DNA from: Campylobacteraceae bacterium
GTDB taxonomy: Bacteria; Campylobacterota; Campylobacteria; Campylobacterales; Sulfurovaceae
Length of the DNA stretch: 6,389 bases
Assembly: GCA_027063325.1 (NCBI GenBank)
Contig: JAMOSA010000263.1
Location: 1 to 6,389 of the forward strand
Direction of reading: 5' to 3'
Shown one piece after another: positions 1-6,257 of the stretch. Position 1 is the first letter of the stretch. Each line of letters starts with the position of its first letter. Under the pieces are notes generated by a model that saw only the letters and a program-made list of their open reading frames with translations, was not told the DNA's origin and ran no database searches. A program made the translations under genes and the position numbers.

Positions 1-2
1 AT

Positions 3-332
3 GAATTATTTCCAAATAAAATAGTTTTTTGCAAGGAAGTTGAAGAACAAATAAAAAGTTTAGATAAAACTATTTTTCAACAAGCTATAAGTATTTTAAG
101 AGATATTGAAACTAATAAAAAACAAATTATAGATTTTAATTATTCAGGAGAAAGTCAATCAGTTAAAAATGATATTAATTTGAAAAAACTTAGATATTTT
201 ACAGTAGATAGTGAAAAAATATACTTTGATAATCATCTTAAATTTTCATCTCATAGAATATATTTTTTAGAAAAACAAGATAAGATTTATATAGGATATA
301 TAGGTAAACATTTACCAACTAAAAAATTTTAA
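3..332 (+). CDS. Hypothetical protein, 3' part only (5' end outside window), probable integron cassette gene
   Basis: This open frame has no stop from the window edge to TAA at 330-332, giving 109 residues. It contains no in-frame ATG, so the start lies upstream of the window. I do not recognise the family. The visible part is rich in Lys, Ile, Asn and Phe. It has an early charged, probably helical stretch (KEVEEQIKSLDKT) and ends in a beta-rich, basic tail (RIYFLEKQDKIYIGYIGKHLPT). No membrane segment or catalytic motif is evident. The reading frame is visibly more AT-rich than the nuo genes, which suggests recent acquisition. The stop codon is followed at once by the first base of an attC-like site (333-389), the usual arrangement of a cassette gene. 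The frame is long and open in very AT-rich DNA and ends exactly at the attC site, so I think it is real. Its function is unknown. Confidence 0.65.
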   Translation, partial: ELFPNKIVFCKEVEEQIKSLDKTIFQQAISILRDIETNKKQIIDFNYSGESQSVKNDINLKKLRYFTVDSEKIYFDNHLKFSSHRIYFLEKQDKIYIGYIGKHLPTKKF

Positions 333-389
333 ACACAACAAAACCTAGCACCGAACAGGTAAACCTGTCGGTGAAGTCGACCGTTATAT
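333..389 (+). other. attC-like recombination site 1 (57 bp)
   Basis: The outer boxes are ACACAAC (333-339, R''-like) and GTTATAT (383-389, R'-like), complementary at 5 of 7 positions. Inside are 10-nt spacers on each side (340-349 AAAACCTAGC; 373-382 GAAGTCGACC). The centre is a 9-bp stem, ACCG-ACAGG (350-359) with CCTGTCGGT (364-372), with a TAAA loop and one unpaired A at 354/355. This resembles the extrahelical base of attC sites. The length fits the lower end of known attC sites. The spacer and R' side are repeated at 617-724 with an unrelated central stem, which is the attC pattern of conserved ends and variable centre. The R' box fits the GTTRRRY consensus only partly (GTT-ATAT). Recombination would be expected between G383 and T384. 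Confidence 0.8.
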
Positions 390-718
390 TAAAAGGATAT
401 TGATTATGGCAAAAGAACAAGATGTTATCAAGGTGGCTGTTGATGTTGGCAAGGGAATCGCAGTGCATGCTAAAGGCAATCCAGCACAAATAGTAGCTGT
501 GGGTGCAGCTGCAGGAATAGCAGTAGTTTGTGTGGGAGTAGGCTATGGTGGATATATTAGAGCTAAAAAAGTAATAGAATGGGTAAAAAAATAATATTCC
601 AATTTTAAACTACGACATATAACAAAACATAGCAACAAAAATATATTCCCTCAGCCAAAAATATTTCTTATTATCTGAAAAATTTGAGAAGAGGGGAACA
701 TATTTTTGTACTCAACCG
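384..718 (+). mobile_element. Single-gene integron cassette (about 335 bp)
   Basis: The segment between the expected G/TT cleavage points of the two attC-like sites contains one short leader with a Shine-Dalgarno sequence, one 62-codon gene and most of an attC site. That is the normal content of a free cassette. No obvious separate promoter was found, so expression would depend on upstream transcription. The element is inferred from the two sites. The integrase and attI would lie to the left of the window, or could be absent if this is an integrase-less cassette cluster. Confidence 0.72.
406..594 (+). CDS. Small Gly/Ala/Val-rich protein with a putative membrane helix, integron cassette gene
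   Basis: This gene encodes 62 residues. I chose ATG 406 over the in-frame TTG at 400 because AAGGAT (393-398) lies at normal Shine-Dalgarno spacing before it. Residues 1-27 are mixed and charged (MAKEQDVIKVAVDVGKG...). Residues 28-51 form a hydrophobic, glycine-rich segment with a G33-x3-G37 step and a G44/G46/G48/G49 run, compatible with a glycine-zipper-like transmembrane or membrane-inserting helix. The C-terminus is basic (RAKKVIEWVKK). I do not recognise a family. A small membrane protein, a bacteriocin-like peptide or a toxin are possible from composition alone, and none is shown. The gene sits alone between two attC-like sites in the same orientation, so it appears to be the only gene of a cassette of about 335 bp (384-718). 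Confidence 0.75.
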   Translation: MAKEQDVIKVAVDVGKGIAVHAKGNPAQIVAVGAAAGIAVVCVGVGYGGYIRAKKVIEWVKK

Positions 719-724
719 TTATAT
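617..724 (+). other. attC-like recombination site 2 (108 bp)
   Basis: The outer boxes ATATAAC (617-623) and GTTATAT (718-724) are perfect reverse complements. The left spacer AAAACATAGC (624-633) matches that of site 1 at 9 of 10 positions, and the right side, CTCAACC before GTTATAT, matches GTCGACC of site 1 at 5 of 7. The inner arms 635-650 and 694-709 pair at 15 of 16 positions, with one A-C mismatch. They enclose a variable region of about 43 nt (651-693) that can form minor further pairing. The site begins 22 nt after the stop of the small gene. Its edges TATAACAAA and CGTTATA recall Vibrio-type attC repeats as I remember them. The IS-side repeat starts at the next base (725). Confidence 0.85.
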
Positions 725-855
725 AACTGACATTCCCCACCCCTAAAGCATCAAATAATTAATTTGATAACTCCTACCTAAACACCTAAGCAAAGTATGA
801 TGATAATCCTTTAAATTGATAACAATCTGCTGAATATCTCCAATGGAGAGAATAT
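725..855 (-). repeat. Left copy of 131-bp inverted repeat (duplicated IS right end)
   Basis: Read on the minus strand, this is the same sequence as 2430-2560 with two mismatches that I can find (TTGATGC against TTGGTAC near the stop codon). It would encode the last 35 or so residues of the transposase (ILSIGDIQQIVINLKDYH... to INYLML) and carries a right terminal repeat at 727-742. The homology stops exactly where the inner left terminal repeat begins (856). It is best read as a fragment of a second IS copy in opposite orientation, or as the product of an aberrant transposition. The short minus-strand frame here is not a separate gene. Confidence 0.9.
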
Positions 856-871
856 CTGACATTCCCCACCC
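856..871 (+). repeat. Inner (canonical) left terminal inverted repeat of the IS
   Basis: The 16 bases CTGACATTCCCCACCC are identical to the outer copy at 727-742 and are the reverse complement of 2543-2558. Inside this point the left end continues with its own sequence (AAATCTCC...), unlike the outer copy (CTAAAG...). This identifies it as the true left end of the copy that carries the transposase gene. Confidence 0.85.
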
Positions 872-901
872 AAATCTCCAAAAAAAAGAATAAAAGAAAT
901 C

Positions 902-910
902 TGCTAAAAT
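902..910 (+). promoter_or_regulatory. Candidate extended -10 promoter element for the transposase
   Basis: TGCTAAAAT is a TGn-extended -10 motif about 15 nt before the transposase ATG, preceded by an A-rich run (880-899) and no recognisable -35. Such promoters are common in Campylobacterota, where -35 boxes are weak. It would give a very short leader, consistent with the absence of a clear Shine-Dalgarno sequence before ATG 926. Confidence 0.35.
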
Positions 911-925
911 AGTATAAAAAAAGCC

Positions 926-2542
926 ATGAACGAATATAAAACCCAAACAATAGAACATTTAGGCTTAGTATCAACAATGATAGATGAGCTAGGAATAGTA
1001 GAGAGCATAGACAATGCAATAAAACAAGATAAAAAAGAGAGAAAAGTAACTATAGGAGAGGCAGTTAAAGCAATGCTACTCAATGGATTAGGCTTTGCAA
1101 ATAGACAACTCTATTTAGTACCACAATTTTTTGAAAATAAACCCTTGGAGTTATTAATAAAAGAGGGGATTGAGCCAAATAATTTGAATGATAGTGTATT
1201 AGGAAGAGCTTTAGACTCATTATATGAATATGGAGTAACCCCATTGTTTTCACTAATATCCCAAAAAGCATTGGAAAATTTAGATTTAGTTCCAAAGTAC
1301 CACCATTTGGACTCTACAGCAATTCATGTAGATGGGGAATATAATTCCCAAGAAGAGAAAAAAGAGGGGGTGGTGCATATTACAAAAGGGTATAGTAAAG
1401 ACCATAGACCAGATTTAAATCAGGTGATGTTAGAGATGATATGTGAAAATAGTCATGGAATACCAATAGCCATGAGAGCCTTAGATGGAAATAGCTCAGA
1501 TAAGGTAAGCTTTGAAAAGATGGTAATAGACCATATTCAATCATTAAGTAAAACTAGTACAGGAACAGTTGTAGCTGATAGTGCTATTTACACTGCTAAA
1601 AATCTTGACTCATTTCAAAGCAATAATATTAAATGGATAACCAGAGTTCCTAATCAAATCAAAGAGAATAAAGAACTAATAGAGTTACTCTCTATGTCAA
1701 GAATGACTCCTCACTCTAAAGATGATAGATACAGTTATCTTTTCTTGGGAAATAGCTATGCAGATGTAAACCAACATTGGGTAGTGGTGCATTCTACTCC
1801 TGCTAAAGAGAGAGCCAAAAAGAGTGTTTCAAAAAAATTTAATAAACTTGTAGATAAAGAGATTAAGGCGTTTAATTCATTAAAATCGACTCTATTTGCT
1901 TGTGAAGATGATGCCAATAGAGCCTTAGATAAATTGGTTAAAAAGTTCTCTTTACTTGAATTGAATGATACCAAAATAGTTAAACATAAACGATATAAAA
2001 AAGCAGGACAACCTAAGAAAAATCAAAAACCTGACTTTTATGAATACTCCATTGAGTCCAACTATAGTTTTAAGATAGAACCCTATTATCAAGAGGTTTG
2101 GAAAAAATCTCTCTTTATTTTGGCTACAAATGACCTAAAAATAGAGCCCCAAAAGATTATTGATGTCTATAAAAATCAATTTGTAGTGGAGAGAGGTTTC
2201 CGTTTTATCAAAAGCCCTGAATTCTTAACTGATTCACTCTATGTTAAAAAACCTGAACGAATTGAGGCTCTTCTTTTTATTATGACTCTATGTTTAATGG
2301 TATATGCCTCTTTAGAGATGAAAATTCGGACTTCTCTCAAAGATGAAGATGAATTTTTTATCGACCAAAAAGGCAAACCAACTCAAACGCCTACTGCTCG
2401 TTGGGTTTTTCAGACTTTTACCGATATTCATATTCTCTCCATTGGAGATATTCAGCAGATTGTTATCAATTTAAAGGATTATCATCATACTTTGCTTAGG
2501 TGTTTAGGTAGGAGTTATCAAATTAATTATTTGGTACTTTAG
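926..2542 (+). CDS. IS1634-family DDE transposase
   Basis: This 538-residue protein is full length for the family. The N-terminus (about residues 8-110: IEHLGLVSTMIDELGIVE, then LLNGLGFANR and PQFFENKPLELL) is the DUF4277-type region typical of IS1634 elements. The catalytic RNase H-like domain follows. D129 in HHLDSTAIHVDGEY and D218 in VVADSAIYTAKN are the likely first and second acidic residues. E422 in QFVVERGFRFIKSPEF is the third, followed by LTDSLYVKKPERIEALLFI. HITKGYSKDHRPDLNQ (about 151-166) and the DGNSSD segment (187-192) are further family signatures. Residues 293-365 are Lys-rich and probably form the insertion between the second and third acidic residues. The enzyme would bind the terminal repeats and carry out cut-and-paste transposition. 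ATG 926 follows AAAAGCC with no good ribosome site, suggesting low expression. No frameshift or stop was found, so it may be active. The C-terminal codons are duplicated in inverted form at 725-855. Confidence 0.93.
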   Translation: MNEYKTQTIEHLGLVSTMIDELGIVESIDNAIKQDKKERKVTIGEAVKAMLLNGLGFANRQLYLVPQFFENKPLELLIKEGIEPNNLNDSVLGRALDSLYEYGVTPLFSLISQKALENLDLVPKYHHLDSTAIHVDGEYNSQEEKKEGVVHITKGYSKDHRPDLNQVMLEMICENSHGIPIAMRALDGNSSDKVSFEKMVIDHIQSLSKTSTGTVVADSAIYTAKNLDSFQSNNIKWITRVPNQIKENKELIELLSMSRMTPHSKDDRYSYLFLGNSYADVNQHWVVVHSTPAKERAKKSVSKKFNKLVDKEIKAFNSLKSTLFACEDDANRALDKLVKKFSLLELNDTKIVKHKRYKKAGQPKKNQKPDFYEYSIESNYSFKIEPYYQEVWKKSLFILATNDLKIEPQKIIDVYKNQFVVERGFRFIKSPEFLTDSLYVKKPERIEALLFIMTLCLMVYASLEMKIRTSLKDEDEFFIDQKGKPTQTPTARWVFQTFTDIHILSIGDIQQIVINLKDYHHTLLRCLGRSYQINYLVL

Positions 2543-2560
2543 GGGTGGGGAATGTCAGTT
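2430..2560 (+). repeat. Right copy of 131-bp inverted repeat (transposase 3' end plus IS right terminus)
   Basis: This is the partner of 725-855. It covers the last codons of the transposase gene, its TAG stop (2540-2542) and the right terminal inverted repeat (2543-2558), followed by TT. Because the stop lies at the edge of the terminal repeat, the transposase gene uses the element almost to its end. Confidence 0.9.
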
Positions 2561-3283
2561 GAAAATACTATATCAAGATATTGCAAGATTGATGAGAGTG
2601 ACAACTCTATATAGTTTAGTGCATCATACCACAAAAACAGAGCAATTGCAGTATGTAGTATGCCTGTTATCAATACAATTGTAAATGAATTGAAGTTTAG
2701 ATGCCAATCATATATAAACAAAAAGGGGAGAGTCAAAAATATAGATATTAATATCTGCCATGCAGTAATTACCAAAGCATGATGATTTTTTGTTGCAATT
2801 TTGGAAAAGAATCCAAGCAGTGCATAACTGATACCTGCAAGTATAGAGACAATTATCCCTTTGTCTATCTCAAATCCTTTGACTGTTACCAATACACCTG
2901 TAAAAGCCAAAAAAATTGAGATTATTATATATATTTATTCTCTCTTTTAGAAAGAGAACTCCAAGAATCAGAGCCAAAATCGGACCACTGTAGTATATTG
3001 CCACCACATTTGCCACAGTAGTCAGATTCAAAGCCCAAAAGAAGAATATCCAGTTTACTCCAAGAGCTACTCCACTCAAAAACAGTACCCAAAACGGTTT
3101 GATGGTGAAAAACTCTTTTAAAGATACCTCTTTTAAGGCATAATAGAGGATAAAAGGGAGTGCAAAAAGTACTCTAAAAAATACAAAAACTTCACTTTTA
3201 AGATGGGAGTTTATACTCATAATAGGTGTTGAACCCCATAAAAATGTAGCTATAAGCATCTGTATAATACCTCTATTTTGCAT
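2561..3283 (-). pseudogene. EamA/DMT-family permease, broken by a frameshift and by the IS
   Basis: EamA proteins are inner-membrane drug/metabolite transporters of about 290 residues with ten helices in two repeats. Here ATG 3283 has a strong AAGGAGG site, and the first repeat reads normally (QMLIATFLWGSTPIMS..., then RVLFALPFILYY, GVNWIFFFWALNLTTVANVVAIYYSGPILALILGVLFLKERINIY). The frame then shifts near 2918-2935, beside a TATATATAT run on the plus strand (2926-2934). The second repeat continues in another frame (IISIFLAFTGVLVTVKG... to LHTAIALFLWYDALNYIELSLSSILQYLDIVFS). Restoring one TA unit, or removing one base, rejoins the frames. At 2560 the IS replaces the rest. About 45-50 residues of the last helices are lost and the frame ends with TDIPHP-stop coded by the IS. 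The substrate is unknown. It lies 13 nt after nuoN, so it probably shared its transcript. Confidence 0.88.
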
Positions 3284-3286
3284 ATA

Positions 3287-3295
3287 TCCTCCTTG
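3287..3295 (-). promoter_or_regulatory. Strong Shine-Dalgarno site of the eamA remnant
   Basis: On the minus strand CAAGGAGGA precedes ATG 3283 by a few bases, inside the 13-nt gap after the nuoN stop. It fixes the start of the permease frame at 3283 rather than the longer frame that opens inside nuoN. It also shows that the gene was once well translated from the nuo message. Confidence 0.7.
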
Positions 3296-3296
3296 T

Positions 3297-4790
3297 TTAA
3301 TATCCAAGGCTTGAAGATGCAACCGAAGCTATACCAAGCAGACTGTCTGCACTAGGTATCATTGGAATCAAGCTTGTACCAATACCTCCTAATATTGCTA
3401 ATATTGCCATTAGTGCTATAAGTGATGTACTAAGTGAGAGTTTAAATTTCTCTTTTTTGGTATTAGGGCTACTGTAAAAATACATAAAAGCTATGAGTTT
3501 AAAATAGTAATATATAGATATAAATGCTACAGCTATACCAAGAGCTGCTAATATAAACTGTTTTGATTCAATAGCTACTGTAAATATATAAAATTTGCCC
3601 AAAAATCCAATAGTTGATGGAAATCCAGAAAGAGATAGCATAAATATAGCCATCATTGCAGACAGATATGGTCTTTTGTCTGCAAAACCTTTGAAATCCT
3701 CATATCTCAAGGCTCTTTTTGAGTCAGCAGAGAGGTAACTTAGTATTCCAAAAGCTCCAACAGAGGATATAAAATAACTAAGCAGATAGAACATAACAGC
3801 AGGTACTGCAAGTTGTGAGCCTAAGCCTATACAAGAGAGTGCTATTAGCATATATCCTCCATGTACTATCGAAGAACCTGCCAATACTCTTTTGAGTTTT
3901 GTTTGTGATATAGCAAGTAGTGAACCGCCAATTAGAGTAACTATTGTAACTATTGAGAGTATCACATCACCATGTAGTACTCCTGTGGCAAAATATGCTA
4001 CATATATACGCAAAGCGATTGCAAATATAGATATTTTAAAAACTGATGCCATAAACATAGTTATAGGAAAGGGAGAACCCTCATAGACATCTAGTACCCA
4101 TGTATGAAATGGTACTGCTCCTACTTTAAAGAGTATTGTAATAAGTAGCAAAGTACCAGCAACAGTAAGTGCCAATTGATTACTCTCTCCCTCATTTTGG
4201 ATAAATGATGTAATATCTGCAATATTGGTTGAACCAACCAAAATATATATCATTACACTTCCAAGCAAAAACATACTGCCAACAAATGCACCAAGAACCA
4301 TATATTTTAGCATTGCTTCAGAACTTAGAGGATTATTTTTGTGATAACCTACCAAAGCATATATACTCAATGAAGCAACCTCCAATCCTATAAAAGCGAC
4401 AATTAAATCATTTGAGTGAGCTAGTATCATCATTCCAAATATTGTAAATAGAAACAGTGCATAAAATTCACCATTATAGTAGTCTCTTTTTTTGAGATAT
4501 AGAGTATTGACAAGCAGTGTAAGTACTGCTCCACCCAAAAACATAATATCAAAGAGTATCGAAAAGTCATCTACTATAAAAGCTTGATGAAAGATATTAT
4601 CAAGCGGATATATACTCTTGCCACTTCCAAAAAGGGGCAGACTAAGAGCCAAAGAGAGTAGTAAAATAGCTACTGTTATTAGATGGTATCTAATAAGGGT
4701 TATAGATTTGCTACTACTGAGCAAAAGCATTACAAATGCACCAATTACAGTAGTAGCCATAGGCAAGAGTGTATAAATATCAGATCTCAT
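3297..4790 (-). CDS. nuoN: NADH-quinone oxidoreductase subunit N (NuoN)
   Basis: This is a 497-residue polytopic inner-membrane subunit of complex I, one of three antiporter-like subunits that translocate protons as NADH (or another donor) reduces quinone. Family residues are in place: E137 in IGLEVASLSIYAL, K162 in LKYMVLGAF, K222 in FKVGAVPFHTW (the central broken-helix lysine), K252 in ASVFKISIFA and K399 in GFLGKFYIF. The segment after FHTW reads VLDVYEGSP, close to the usual NuoN form PDVYEGAP. About 14 hydrophobic segments are visible along the length. The start ATG overlaps the stop of nuoM by 4 nt (ATGA, 4787-4790), indicating translational coupling. Length and motifs are intact. It is the last nuo gene, followed by the eamA remnant, as expected for the usual nuoL-M-N order. 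Confidence 0.96.
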   Translation of the reverse strand: MRSDIYTLLPMATTVIGAFVMLLLSSSKSITLIRYHLITVAILLLSLALSLPLFGSGKSIYPLDNIFHQAFIVDDFSILFDIMFLGGAVLTLLVNTLYLKKRDYYNGEFYALFLFTIFGMMILAHSNDLIVAFIGLEVASLSIYALVGYHKNNPLSSEAMLKYMVLGAFVGSMFLLGSVMIYILVGSTNIADITSFIQNEGESNQLALTVAGTLLLITILFKVGAVPFHTWVLDVYEGSPFPITMFMASVFKISIFAIALRIYVAYFATGVLHGDVILSIVTIVTLIGGSLLAISQTKLKRVLAGSSIVHGGYMLIALSCIGLGSQLAVPAVMFYLLSYFISSVGAFGILSYLSADSKRALRYEDFKGFADKRPYLSAMMAIFMLSLSGFPSTIGFLGKFYIFTVAIESKQFILAALGIAVAFISIYYYFKLIAFMYFYSSPNTKKEKFKLSLSTSLIALMAILAILGGIGTSLIPMIPSADSLLGIASVASSSLGY

Positions 4791-6256
4791 AGTATTCCCC
4801 CAATTATCTGTAGCATATGCTGAAGCTGTGGTTCAAGTGCGGGTATAAAAGCAGAAGGAAAAATACCACTTACAAGCAATAGTAGCACAAGAGGCAATAG
4901 CATTAATATTTCACCTATAGTTAAATCTCCAAACTCTTGTGTTTTTGGTGTAAGAGGTCCATATATTGTCTGTTGTAATGTATAAAATATATACAAAATC
5001 GCAGTTATCATACTAAAAATAGTAACAAATCCCAAACTCATATTGCTTTTGAATGCTCCTATTATTATGAGAAGTTCTGCTACAAATCCCCCAGTTGAGG
5101 GTAATCCTACAATACTAAGTGCAAAAAAAGCAAATATAAAAGCAAATTTTGGTGCTACTTTGGCTATACCTCCAAGAGTAGTTATATCTACACTTCCTAC
5201 TCTACGGTATATCAAACCAATCATTATAAATATACCTGCTGAAGATAGAGCATGTGTAGCTATAAAGTACAAGCTTCCACTCCAACTGTATATATTGGCT
5301 ATAATGATACCCAGTACAATTACAGACAGATGAGACCCCGAAGAGAAAGCAAACATACGCCTCAAATCTCTCTCACTCATTGCCCTTATGGCATAATAGA
5401 GCATTCCTATAATTGCAAATATTATAATATATGGTCTGTAATAACTCATAGTCTCACTAAAGAGTCCATAACCAAATCTCCATATACCATAAGCGCCAAG
5501 TTTTGCCATAATAGCTGAGAGTATTACAAGAGCTGGAGTTGGAGCACTGCTGTATGCTGGAGCCATCCATGTATGAAATCCAACAAGTGGTATCTTTATA
5601 GCAAAAGCAAACATAAATCCAGCACTAAGCCATAGTGTGGTTTTTGGATCAAAGTGTAACAAAGCAAGATTGTTTAACTCAAAACTCCAGTAACTATGTA
5701 CTACAAAATACTCATATCCCAAATATAAAATAGAAAAGAGCATTGCCATAGAGCCAAATACTGTCATAAGCAGTATTTTCATTGCATTAAATCTATTTTT
5801 GTCATGTCCATATCTGCCTATCATTATAAATACAGGCAAAAGCATAGTCTCCCAAAACATATAAAAGAGTATCAAATCAAGAGATACCACAGCACCCATT
5901 ACACCTGTTTGAAGTAACATCATATTGTACCAGTATCCACTGTAACTATTTTGCCACATATAGATATAGAGTATTGGTATAAGAAGTGAAGTCATAGAGA
6001 TAATAACAAGTGAGAGTACATCAACTCCAATATGGTAATATATTCCATATGAAGCTATCCATGGTAGGCTTCTTTCAAACTGTATTTGATTCTGATATGG
6101 ATCAAAATATGCAATTAGAGTAACTGTAAGTACAAATACAATAATAGAAGAGAGTATGGCACCAAATCTTAGTATTTTGATATTTACTCTAAATACTCCC
6201 ATTACAAATGCAAAGAGCAAAGGGGTAAAAACTATATATGTAAGAATCTTTTCCAT
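4787..6256 (-). CDS. nuoM: NADH-quinone oxidoreductase subunit M (NuoM), with divergent loop
   Basis: This is a 489-residue antiporter-like proton-channel subunit in the membrane arm of complex I, between NuoL and NuoN. I chose ATG 6256, which has GGAGG (6262-6266) five nt before it; a TTG four codons upstream (6268) would overlap that site and the nuoL end. Key residues are E136 (FYMFWETMLLPVFIMIGRYG), K221 and H228 (AIKIPLVGFHTW), K252 (IMAKLGAYG), H309 (SSGSHLS), H335 (ATHALSSAG) and E394 (GGFVAELLIIIG). These correspond to the proton-path residues of the family. After FHTW the usual LPDAH..EAPT is replaced by MAPAYSSAPT, losing the Asp, His and Glu. This may mark a lineage-specific or second-type NuoM. 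The gene lies 1 nt after the nuoL stop and overlaps nuoN by 4 nt. Confidence 0.95.
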   Translation of the reverse strand: MEKILTYIVFTPLLFAFVMGVFRVNIKILRFGAILSSIIVFVLTVTLIAYFDPYQNQIQFERSLPWIASYGIYYHIGVDVLSLVIISMTSLLIPILYIYMWQNSYSGYWYNMMLLQTGVMGAVVSLDLILFYMFWETMLLPVFIMIGRYGHDKNRFNAMKILLMTVFGSMAMLFSILYLGYEYFVVHSYWSFELNNLALLHFDPKTTLWLSAGFMFAFAIKIPLVGFHTWMAPAYSSAPTPALVILSAIMAKLGAYGIWRFGYGLFSETMSYYRPYIIIFAIIGMLYYAIRAMSERDLRRMFAFSSGSHLSVIVLGIIIANIYSWSGSLYFIATHALSSAGIFIMIGLIYRRVGSVDITTLGGIAKVAPKFAFIFAFFALSIVGLPSTGGFVAELLIIIGAFKSNMSLGFVTIFSMITAILYIFYTLQQTIYGPLTPKTQEFGDLTIGEILMLLPLVLLLLVSGIFPSAFIPALEPQLQHMLQIIGGIL

Positions 6257-6257
6257 A

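Larger units (their letters stand above)
725..2560 (+). mobile_element. IS1634-family insertion sequence with extended 131-bp inverted ends
   Basis: The core element is 856-2558 (about 1.7 kb, normal for the family), with identical 16-bp terminal inverted repeats: CTGACATTCCCCACCC at 856-871 and its reverse complement at 2543-2558. It encodes one full-length transposase. Outside the left repeat is a 131-bp segment (725-855) that is the inverted copy of the right end, so the complete unit begins and ends with the same sequence (AACTGACATT... / ...AATGTCAGTT). No direct target repeat is visible on either reading: CGTTATAT before 725 or GAGAATAT before 856, against GAAAATAC after 2560. The IS separates a cassette array from an eamA remnant and supplies the stop codon of that remnant. 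Confidence 0.88.

Noticed and set aside
350..372. Hairpin as a rho-independent terminator after the first gene
   Set aside because: The stem is strong but is followed by GAAGTCGACC, not a T-tract, and it is the centre of a repeated attC-like architecture.
400..405. TTG start two codons before ATG for the small cassette protein
   Set aside because: The Shine-Dalgarno AAGGAT has better spacing to ATG 406.
333..724. Two-unit CRISPR array or phage attachment repeats
   Set aside because: The repeated parts are short outer boxes around different palindromes and genes, not identical direct repeats with uniform spacers.
743..1019. Minus-strand open frames across the IS left end
   Set aside because: They are the inverted duplicate of the transposase C-terminus plus antisense of the transposase start, with no ribosome site or coherent protein.
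3892..5518. Plus-strand open frames within nuoN and nuoM
   Set aside because: They lie antisense to well-supported membrane protein genes and their translations show no recognisable family.
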